From Daphnia carinata (lineage: Eukaryota; Arthropoda; Branchiopoda; Diplostraca; Daphniidae), in contig NC_081331.1 in the NCBI RefSeq assembly GCF_022539665.2, positions 9,021,534 to 9,085,533 on the forward strand: a DNA stretch of 64,000 nt, given 5' to 3'. Under the pieces are notes generated by a model. The model was not told the DNA's origin. It ran no database searches and saw only the letters and a list, made by a program, of their open reading frames with translations. The position numbers and the translations under genes were made by a program. This document shows positions 56,224 through 64,000 of the stretch, one piece after another (the stretch's first letter is position 1; every line of letters starts with the position of its first letter).

Positions 56224-59200
56224 TTATTTCAAATTCACTGTACGGCTGCCACTTGAAAGATTTTTTACTGCTGCAGAAAGCACTGCTGCTACCTCATCAG
56301 GATCGGCAAGGTTATCCTCATGCGGTGACTCTCGAATTTCAGGCATAACTCCAGGTACCACATTTCTGGTATTCTGTGGATTTCGCTTATGTTGACTCTG
56401 AATGTCCCGGAGTAATAACGTAGACAGCGCCATATTTGCAGCTACCGGCTCCGAAAGAGCTAATCCATCCAGCGTGGTATCCGAATATGACAATTCATTC
56501 GCACTCATCCTGAAACGTTTGAAATGTTAGCTAGATTTTGAGAGTGATGAATGTGTTTGACTAAGCCAATTCCCATACCCTCCGATATAAGCGCTGTTTT
56601 CCGTGCCCACTCGAGAACCTAAAGGTCCTTCGCGTTTAGCAATTCCGCGTCCGATAACGGAATAATTTTTTGGCCGCAATGATTGAATATCACCAGACGG
56701 AGTCACCAGGCTACAAGATCTTGCTAAGCTCTGTATTAGTGATGGAATGCCTCTACCTAAAACGTTGTTACGGATATAGTATAGACTAAAATATTAAAGA
56801 AACTGAAACCGAAAATGTACTGACTTTGTGACAGCACGCTTTGTTGTACGAGAGGATTGACAATCAGTTCGTTATGAATTAAGCTCCTTAGGGCTGTTAA
56901 AAAGCCTTCTGCAACTTCAGGAGGGCGCCACTCAGGGTTCGTTAGAGCAAAATGAATAAGGGACAATTCGATTTTCCCATCTTCCGCCTACAACCCAAAA
57001 TGATTAATAAGAGCCTCTAAAGGAGAGAAAGTAAAACTTGCCTCCTCCAAGTGGTTTTCACCAGTTGGTAACGATTCATGAAACGAGCATCTCTCATCTG
57101 AAGTCAAACTCGCGTGCCACTGTGCCTGCCCGTGCTTGTGGAGATCTAGTTGAGCAAACGAACAAACGTCGCCAACTCCAACAACGTCAACCGTAAACTG
57201 TCGTAGGAAATCCACTATTTCCTGTGCTCTAGGCCGGAGTCCGAAGTATAAAATAAATGGGGTAACCACGGGAGATATCAGCTCTTCAAGGAGGTACACA
57301 GCTTTGTACTGAAATAATTTTGCTACACCTGCGCGCACCTAAACAAGTAATCAAATGCGAACCATGAAAGGAAAAACAACTCCGATAATAAAATTATCTT
57401 TACTTCGTTTGTATGGGCTTTATCCTTCCATTCGGCGGGTAAATAATGAACTTGTGTCAAAACTGTTTCCATCAGACTTTCAGGGCACCACACCACATTT
57501 TCTTCGGGTATTAACACGCGGCAACCTTTTACAATTCGAAAAAAAACAGCAATAAAACAAAAATTAGCCAAAAAGCGATTTTCTTTTTATGTACGTTCTT
57601 TAAATTAATAACTTTTTATAGTAAGCTAAGAGGAATGGTTAACGCTAGCACCACTACATGTAATATAAAGTATAACTAACATGAAATAATATTTTGTTAA
57701 AATCTGGACTATAACTTACCCGCAACAACAGCTCCAAGGATAGTAATTAGAGTGAGCACATGTTCAACGGTAATGACGTCTTCATCGTAAACAGTCAAAA
57801 GCACTAAAACGGCCAAAATGGCCCCAGCCAAGAAAGCGAAATTTCGCGCAAATATAGCAACTAAGTTGGATGAAAATCCGGAAAGATAACGAGTTGCCGG
57901 TCGATAAGCTCTACTAAGACGAGCCTAAGCCATAATCACATTTTTAATTTACATTACAATTGAACCAATATTCATACAAACGCATTACTTGTAATTCGTG
58001 GTCTAGTTCATTAAAATGCCGTAAATAGAGTCTCCCATAAATTGACCACCTACGAGTGCCAAGACTTCCGGGTTCCCTTTTCACAATTTCTGCATAACTG
58101 AAGAAGGCATAAAGTAGTTGCCATAATAATACAAGGGGTGCTAAAAGGAAATTTAGAACACCTATCCATAAAAAGAAAAAAAAGGGATTAAAAAAATCCT
58201 ATATAACAATCGTATTAAGACAAATATCAACATTCTGCTATTGGAAACAAAAATTGGTTACCCATATATTCGATAACTTTCGATAAATCTTTTGCCAATT
58301 CTTTTCGACGACTGGCATTTTTATAATCATCTCGCAAGTGCCAACTGTTGTCAAACGGTGCCCATGGCCCCCAAAATAGAAGAAATTCCATATTATACTT
58401 TAATCCCCGAGTAAAAAATACCGTTTCTCCAAAAATCGGTATTTTAAACTTTAGTGGAAGTACGTTTTTATTTACCATTGCAACAAGGTAATTCTTGAAC
58501 CTAGATTCAAAGAAGTTGTTGCATGAAAGGAATTTTTCCTCAAGTTTATGGATTTACCTGCAAATTACATAAGCAGTTGAATTGCATTTAAAAAAATTGC
58601 CACTTCGTATGAGTTGATATTTTCTACCTTAGTATTCGATGATAAATATCGAGTTCCGTTAGCTCGACCTTGTGAATGCACATTTGAAATTCCTGTTGAG
58701 CTTTTCTTAATCTTTGTTGAACTTCGTGCCAAGTCAAGTTATCTAGGTCTTTGTCATCTGCAATTTTATTTTTTTACTTTTAATTTTATTTTCAATGGAT
58801 GAGTTATGCAGTTAATAACATACCTATTTGTAATGCTGATTGATAAAAGCTTCGAATCTCGGAATACTGGAAAAAGTGGTAGATAACACTGATAAGTCTC
58901 AAAATCCAGCAGAACAACGAAACAAGGATACATGTCCACATTGTTACAGTAAACGAAGCCACACATTCCGCAGGGCCGTCCATCACATCTGGTAACTGGC
59001 AGAAAAAGGATGTCAACAAAAAAAAACATAAACGCTAAAGAAAAACGGGAAGCAACATTCATAAATATCGAATTATTGAAAAACTTAAACTCACGGTGAT
59101 TTTGGATGTGTTTGTGAAATTCGGGTCATCCCTAAAAAGTTGCAATGTAAAAGAATGAATAAATTTCCAAAAATATTTAGGTGCACTAGCGCAATAAACA

Positions 59201-60096
59201 TTGCAGATATAATAAGTAATTGTGACGATTATATCTTTAGTCGCCTAACTGGAAAAGGTAAACTTTAGAATTACTGCCTTTGGTGGCTGTGCAACATAAT
59301 GAATATTTTATCCTAGCGTTTTACTACTTCAGAGTCCTAGTAATTTTCCTTTCATTTGTTTGTTTACCATGAACAAAGACATGATGTTCTTACAGTGTTT
59401 ACACTAATAAAAAAAACTACTACAATTATGTACCGGAAGGATTACTAAAAATAAATAGAAATATGTTACATGAATTTTTTAGCAGGAGAAAGAAGTTTAT
59501 GTAAGATCAAATTATTGTGGATCATAATATAGCTTTTTTTTTTTTTTAACTAAGCCACAATCATCTATCTATGCTAACTACATTAGCCACTGAAAAAAAA
59601 AACATGAAAATCTTTTGGCTCAACAATGCCACCCTTGAACAAAAATTTAAAGCAAGACATCAATAAATGCTAAAATGGACATCAATTTCTTCAGGTTAAA
59701 AAGTAAAATAATCAAAGTTTCAGTTGTTTTCAAAAAATTATTGCTGAAAGAAGTTTTTACCTGAATAAAACTTTGTAGTTGACACATTTCAGCAAGAATG
59801 ATGAAAATCCTACTATAAATGCAAACTGGAGAAGTTCAAATGACTCCTGCAGCATCATACATAGGAAACCATGTTGCTGATGGTAATAATAGACACGAGA
59901 AAAAAATGCATCCAGATCTTCAATATGGTTCCATCTAGCTGAAATAACAAATCAGTAAATAATGACTTCGGTTTGAGACAAATTAAAGTCATGCCTTACA
60001 CTTATTTTCAGGAACAATATGGATCAATACACTTTCATTACTGTTATCTTCATCTCCTTCGAGAAATTGATGACGCTTCCCAGCAGAATTTTTCAT
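56224..60096 (-). CDS. ATG9: Autophagy protein 9 (lipid scramblase), 13 coding exons
   Basis: Exons 60096-60000, 59938-59761, 59131-59095, 58995-58824, 58757-58628, 58500-58262, 58161-57989, 57924-57720, 57525-57404, 57338-57042, 56987-56821, 56752-56579 and 56509-56224 join without a break to 2277 nt, 758 residues, the usual ATG9 length. Landmarks: IHIVPENK near the N-terminus, YYYHQQHGF, FWGPWAPFDNSWHLR, YGRLYLRHFNELDHELQ, VYDEDV, LFQYKAVYLLEELISPVVTP, VVGVGD.CSFAQ and the C-terminal LIHFALTNPEW. Hydrophobic segments lie in exons 2, 4, 7 and 8. ATG9 is a trimeric lipid scramblase of Golgi/endosome-derived vesicles that seeds the autophagosome membrane. Intron 10 is GC-AG (GAG/GCAAGT), the others GT-AG. 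No stop or frameshift; presumably functional. Confidence 0.95.
56988..57041 (-). other. ATG9: GC-AG intron in ATG9
   Basis: 54-nt intron with donor GCAAGT after GAGGAG and acceptor TTGTAG. A GT donor one step downstream would put exon 11 out of frame, so the GC donor is required. Confidence 0.85.
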
Positions 60097-60224
60097 TCTA
60101 CGATCTCTTTTACTGGGAGAGCTTCATACATCGGAAGTTGAATGAATTCCCTACAACTAACACCGAGCACTGCGAGTGAAATTAAACACAATACCCCAAA
60201 ATAAAAGCTTTTCAAGCCTGTTAC
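60097..60224 (-). promoter_or_regulatory. ATG9 upstream sequence squeezed against a LINE tail
   Basis: Only about 128 bp separate the ATG9 start codon from the LINE poly(A) tail. The 5' UTR and promoter must be in this interval, in the LINE, or in an upstream exon beyond it. No TATA box is obvious. Confidence 0.4.
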
Positions 60225-60246
60225 TTTTTTTTTTTTTTTTTTTTTT
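60225..60246 (-). other. LINE poly(A) tail
   Basis: 22 consecutive T on the plus strand, at the 3' end of the LINE. It follows a 3' UTR of about 138 bp after the stop codon. Confidence 0.9.
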
Positions 60247-60384
60247 GGTGTTTTCTGCAGACGAAGCCGATTCGCAGTGGGAATCGGGTGTTACAGAAAT
60301 TTTGGACTAGTGTCCATTGCCACCACCAGGTTGTTTCAAATCGTTGTCAGACTGGTCGTATAAGTTGTGCGTAGTGGATGATGT
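60247..60384 (-). other. LINE 3' UTR
   Basis: Short noncoding stretch between the LINE stop codon and its poly(A) tail. Confidence 0.7.
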
Positions 60385-63300
60385 TTAGACTTCGAGGTAC
60401 AGTTTGGATTGGAGAAGAAAGTTGGCGAGGTGATCTCGGATGAGGAGCTGCCAGCCTTTGTTGATTTGTTGGTTTAGACCAAGAATATTGACTGTGTTCC
60501 AGGTAAGATTAAGTTGAGAGAGAAGTTGTTTAAGAGGAGTGTAATATGTGGAGAGATGTTCGCAGGCTGTGAGGACATGGTCTACATTTTCAATTTCAGG
60601 GCAGCCATGGCGACAGTGGGGCTGTGTATCCATATCAAATTTGCTTCTATGGGCATTCAATCTGTTGTGCCCACTTCTGAGTCGGTGGAGTGTTGTATTG
60701 ATCATTATGTTTGGATGATGCCATTCTGTGGTTCCAAGCCTGGTTTTTGAGGTAACACATAGTTTCCCACATTTTTTAAGATCGTTGAGGGTTGATGTTG
60801 ACCATTTGTTTTTATACAGGGCTATGATTTCGTGTGTAGATAGAGGATTGTTGATGGAGTTTTCAAGTGGGATGTTTGCTGCTTCATTGGCCAGTTTGTC
60901 AGCCTTTTCGTTGCCAGAGATGCCGACATGACTAGGGATCCAGGTAAGCTGAGTAATAGTACCTGCTGCCTTAAGACCTAATAATATGTTCCATATTTTG
61001 AGCAATACTAGGTTAGGTACATTCCTTGGGGTAGCATCGATGGCTAGAAGGGCAGCCTTAGAATCTGTGAAGATGTGTAGTTCAGTTGGGTTGGAGTCAT
61101 GGAGGTAGCAGGCATCGAGGGCTGTCAGGATGCCATACAGTTCAGCTGTTTGAATGTTAGAACCTCTAGAGAGGTGCCAGGCTTTGTTCAGGTTGATGGA
61201 GGGGAAGGTGTAAGCACATGTAGTGGAATTGTTTTTGATTGAGCCGTCAGTGTATCCTGTCATTGCAGTGGAGGAGATTTGTGAGGCAATATTTCTAAAT
61301 ATTGCTCGGGCTTTTGGTTGGTTGGAAGAGGCGTCCGTTTTGTTCATGGGGAACCATGTCGTTTTGTGAGCGGGAATTGACCAGGGGGGCGGATTTTTTT
61401 GTTGGGCAGAGTAGTTGTGGTCTTTCTTAAAAACATTTCCCTCAATTGCCATGATGTCTTTGATAGGTGGGGCTAGGCTGGGAATGCTTCTGGGTGGCCA
61501 GGGATTGGGATTTGTGGCGTGGAACTGTGCGCGTTTATACATTGGATTTTTGTGTTTTTCCTCGAGTTTTATAAGGTAACGGGCCGCTAGCCATTTCATT
61601 CGGGTTTTTGTTGGTTCCAGCCCTAGTTCGGAGTATAGGATTTCAGTAGGGGTGGATTTTATGGAACCCAGTATTAGGCGAATGATTCCTCGGGTGATTA
61701 TGTCTATTTTTGATATGTTTGAAGGGCTGGCTCCACCATATGCGATGATTCCATAGTCAATCTTGCTTCGGATTATGGTTTTGAAGAGGATTGCTAGGGT
61801 TTGTATGCTTGGTCCATATTTTTGATTGATGATTATGCTGAAAAGGTTTCTTTTTGTTTTGCAGTTGGAGATTACTGCGTCAATGTGGGCTGACCAGTTT
61901 AGTTTTCTATCAAATGTGATGCCTAAGAATTTGGCGCTCTCAGCTGACGGAATTCTCCTGCCGTGAATGAAGAGAAGAGGAGGCTGGGGGATGCTATGAG
62001 ATCTAGAGAGCACCAGTATAGTGGATTTTTCTGGGAGGAAATCTAAACCCCACTTCTTACCCCATCTGTACAACTTATCCAGGTAAGGTTGTAGTTTATC
62101 TTCTGCCGTTGTAGCGTTTTTAGCTTGCATATAGATTGCGACATCATCAGCGTAGTGTAGGGTTGTAATTTCGGGTGGGGGAAGGGGCAGGTCACTCATC
62201 ATGACGTTGAAAAGTGTGGGGCTAAGTACAGCTCCTTGGGGGACTCCTGCGACGAGATGGCCTATGTCTGAGAGCTTATTCCCTACTCTCACTCGGCCAC
62301 TTCTATCTGTGAGGAAGGATCTGATCCAGCTAAGGATAGGTCCTCTTATTTGCATTTTGGAGAGCTTAAAGATGACACCATCGCGTTGGGTGCGGTCAAA
62401 GGCCTTGGCAATGTCGAGGAATACCGCATATGTGGAGAGTCCCTTGCTAAAGCCAGTTTTAGTGTCGTTTTCAAGGGCTAGTATGTGATCCAAGGTGCTT
62501 CTACCTGGACGAAAACCGGCTTGCGAAGGCTGCAAATGGTTGTTTTCTTCTAGGTGCCAGACCAGACGGTTCTTGATGACCCTTTCCATTGTTTTTCCTA
62601 GACATGAAGTGAGGGATATGGGGCGAAAGGATGCTGGGTCTTCTGCATTTTTGTTGGGTTTGAGGATCGGGATTATTAGGGCTTCTTTACAGTCATTTGG
62701 GGTAGCGCCATTTGCGAGTAGGGTGTTGAAGAGGTGTCGAAGCATCTCACGGTTGTCGTAGGTGAGGTTACACAGCATTTGGTTATGCGTGAGGTCTAGG
62801 CCCATTGAATTACTTTTGCGTTTTTTAAGGGCTTGGGTAATTTCACCTGGTGTAATGGGGGAGTTGAGAGCGCTGAGGTCTGGCGATGCGATGGCTGTCC
62901 TTATGGCTTCTTTTATGTTATCTAGTTCTTCTGGGCGGTTATTGGAGTTTTCTATGAATGTATTTAGGAATATGTTGGCTTTTTCTCCGGGATCATTTAT
63001 TAGAGTCCCATCACTCAGGCGGAGTGAATGCCCGTTTGCAGAGGGGGTGTGACCACGGCCGGTCATCGCTTTGGCAAATGCCCACATCGTATGCTGGTCT
63101 TTGTGCGAGGAGAGGCTGGAAATGAATATTTGCCATGATTGTTTTTTGGCATTTATTAAGGTTTTCCTTTTTAGCGCCTCAGCTTTTTTCCAGGCGATCT
63201 TTTTGTTGTCCGAGAAGGGGTCTGAGCGCCAGTCAGAGAGGGCCTTCCTGGTAGTGCGCACCTGGTTATCGCAATCTTTATTCCACCATGGCTTGCTAGG

Positions 63301-64000
63301 TTCTGGTGTGATGCGATGTATAGGGGAACTCAGCTTGAAGAATGTGTGGCTGGCATCCATTAGGGCATCATGGAATAGTTTGTATGTATCGTCTGGGTTT
63401 GTCTTCTCAGTGTAGTGTTTGTTGAGGAGAAATTTATGTATATGGGCATTCCAGTCAGTCCATTGCCCGTCGCGGAATATCCATCTAGGTGGGGGGACAG
63501 TTATTTCGCGGGGGGTAATTTTGGTTTTTAAGATGACGTTGAAATGGTCGCTGCCTAGGTATGGGCCTAGTGTGATGGTGGAGTCGCAAGCGATGGAGGG
63601 GGAGCAGAATGTAAGATCAATTGTTGATGTTTTCCCGGTGGTAGGGTTAATGTAAGTTCCCAGGGAGTAGGGGGTAATTAGAGCAATGTCCGGGGTTTCA
63701 ATTAGGGCATTATATATAGCTTTTCCGCTTCTATTTGGGCTAGATACATTACTCCATAGCTTATGGTGGCTGTTAAAGTCACCCCCGAGTATCAGGTTGT
63801 TTTGGCGATCAAGTAGAGGTAGAATTTCTTCTTTGGTGCAATCACCTGAGGGGCAGTATGCGGAAATTATATCGATAGCCGTGTTGTTGGAAGTGTTAAT
63901 TGTGATGCCTACCGTTTCGAGTTTAGGGCTATTTGTGAGAGTCAAAGGGGCATGTGGGAGAGAGTGATGGACAAGTATGGCAACTCCACCGCCAGGCCGG
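60385..64000 (-). CDS. LINE ORF2: endonuclease, reverse transcriptase, RNase H (5' end off window)
   Basis: The frame is open through the right edge; residues visible at the edge (RPGGGVAILVHHS) belong to the endonuclease. In order: APE-type endonuclease (GGDFNSHHKLW near 63770-63800, GSDHFNVI near 63530-63555), RT (FRPISLTSCLGKTMER, GVPQGAVLSPTLFNV near 62200-62245, catalytic YADD near 62140), and RNase H (YTDGS near 61250, TDSKAALL near 61070, WIPSHVGISGNEKAD near 60905-60950). A Cys/His segment (CRHGCPEIENVDHVLTAC) lies near 60565-60620. An RNase H after RT is typical of the Jockey/I/R1-type LINE superfamily; I cannot fix the clade. About 1200 codons with no interruption, so it is recent and possibly active. 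Confidence 0.93.
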   Translation of the reverse strand, partial: RPGGGVAILVHHSLPHAPLTLTNSPKLETVGITINTSNNTAIDIISAYCPSGDCTKEEILPLLDRQNNLILGGDFNSHHKLWSNVSSPNRSGKAIYNALIETPDIALITPYSLGTYINPTTGKTSTIDLTFCSPSIACDSTITLGPYLGSDHFNVILKTKITPREITVPPPRWIFRDGQWTDWNAHIHKFLLNKHYTEKTNPDDTYKLFHDALMDASHTFFKLSSPIHRITPEPSKPWWNKDCDNQVRTTRKALSDWRSDPFSDNKKIAWKKAEALKRKTLINAKKQSWQIFISSLSSHKDQHTMWAFAKAMTGRGHTPSANGHSLRLSDGTLINDPGEKANIFLNTFIENSNNRPEELDNIKEAIRTAIASPDLSALNSPITPGEITQALKKRKSNSMGLDLTHNQMLCNLTYDNREMLRHLFNTLLANGATPNDCKEALIIPILKPNKNAEDPASFRPISLTSCLGKTMERVIKNRLVWHLEENNHLQPSQAGFRPGRSTLDHILALENDTKTGFSKGLSTYAVFLDIAKAFDRTQRDGVIFKLSKMQIRGPILSWIRSFLTDRSGRVRVGNKLSDIGHLVAGVPQGAVLSPTLFNVMMSDLPLPPPEITTLHYADDVAIYMQAKNATTAEDKLQPYLDKLYRWGKKWGLDFLPEKSTILVLSRSHSIPQPPLLFIHGRRIPSAESAKFLGITFDRKLNWSAHIDAVISNCKTKRNLFSIIINQKYGPSIQTLAILFKTIIRSKIDYGIIAYGGASPSNISKIDIITRGIIRLILGSIKSTPTEILYSELGLEPTKTRMKWLAARYLIKLEEKHKNPMYKRAQFHATNPNPWPPRSIPSLAPPIKDIMAIEGNVFKKDHNYSAQQKNPPPWSIPAHKTTWFPMNKTDASSNQPKARAIFRNIASQISSTAMTGYTDGSIKNNSTTCAYTFPSINLNKAWHLSRGSNIQTAELYGILTALDACYLHDSNPTELHIFTDSKAALLAIDATPRNVPNLVLLKIWNILLGLKAAGTITQLTWIPSHVGISGNEKADKLANEAANIPLENSINNPLSTHEIIALYKNKWSTSTLNDLKKCGKLCVTSKTRLGTTEWHHPNIMINTTLHRLRSGHNRLNAHRSKFDMDTQPHCRHGCPEIENVDHVLTACEHLSTYYTPLKQLLSQLNLTWNTVNILGLNQQINKGWQLLIRDHLANFLLQSKLYLEV

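Noticed and set aside
61000-63967. Several plus-strand frames of 60-114 codons across the LINE
   Set aside because: Each is antisense to the continuous LINE reading frame and has no recognisable motif.

Overview
This window looks like a stretch of arthropod nuclear genome. It is an AT-rich intergenic region filled with retroelements, with one ordinary host gene near its right end. The arthropod reading rests on Gypsy-type elements carrying a baculovirus-F/errantivirus-like envelope, a Copia element with a half-tRNA-type primer site, a spliced hAT transposase gene and an ATG9 gene interrupted by 12 introns. I cannot name the species.

Layout. 1-2460: a spliced BED-finger hAT transposase-like gene (minus strand), open at the left edge. 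3690-10525: two broken copies (A and B, minus) of one Gypsy-like LTR family, with a decayed virus-type glycoprotein gene between them. 13887-19696: a complete, young copy of the same family (C). It has identical LTRs and a target-site duplication, carries gag, protease and a full-length envelope, and has lost reverse transcriptase, RNase H and integrase through one in-frame deletion. 19740-21199: a second decayed copy of the glycoprotein. 23600-35613: an older plus-strand LTR-type element (E, coiled-coil gag plus a related glycoprotein) that was later hit by at least three insertions: a fourth family copy (D, 24593-31255, itself hit by a hAT relic), a hAT MITE with a perfect 8-bp target duplication, and a dispersed repeat (R). 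36360-38030: a minus-strand Gypsy relic (F).

40126-44029: element G, from a different Gypsy-like family but with the same layout as C (gag, protease, linker, envelope N-terminus, no pol), with LTRs, primer site, polypurine tract and a 4-bp duplication. 44957-45344 and 51326-52120: copies of a TA-targeted composite MITE. 45357-48665: a Copia relic (H) with 5-bp duplication, one LTR of which carries a tRNA-derived SINE. 49281-49811: a foldback MITE. 53937-55290: tandem LTR-like direct repeats. 56224-60096: ATG9, the only clear host gene; 13 coding exons splice to a 758-residue frame, using one GC-AG intron. 60225-64000: the 3' part of an RNase-H-bearing LINE on the same strand, whose poly(A) tail lies about 128 bp upstream of the ATG9 start codon.

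The main biological point is that all four copies of the A-D family and the unrelated element G lack a working pol, each through a different lesion, while gag plus envelope is kept in C. C is young, so it appears to have moved using enzymes supplied by another element. All calls come from reading the sequence by eye; no database search was run, and percent identities are not claimed.
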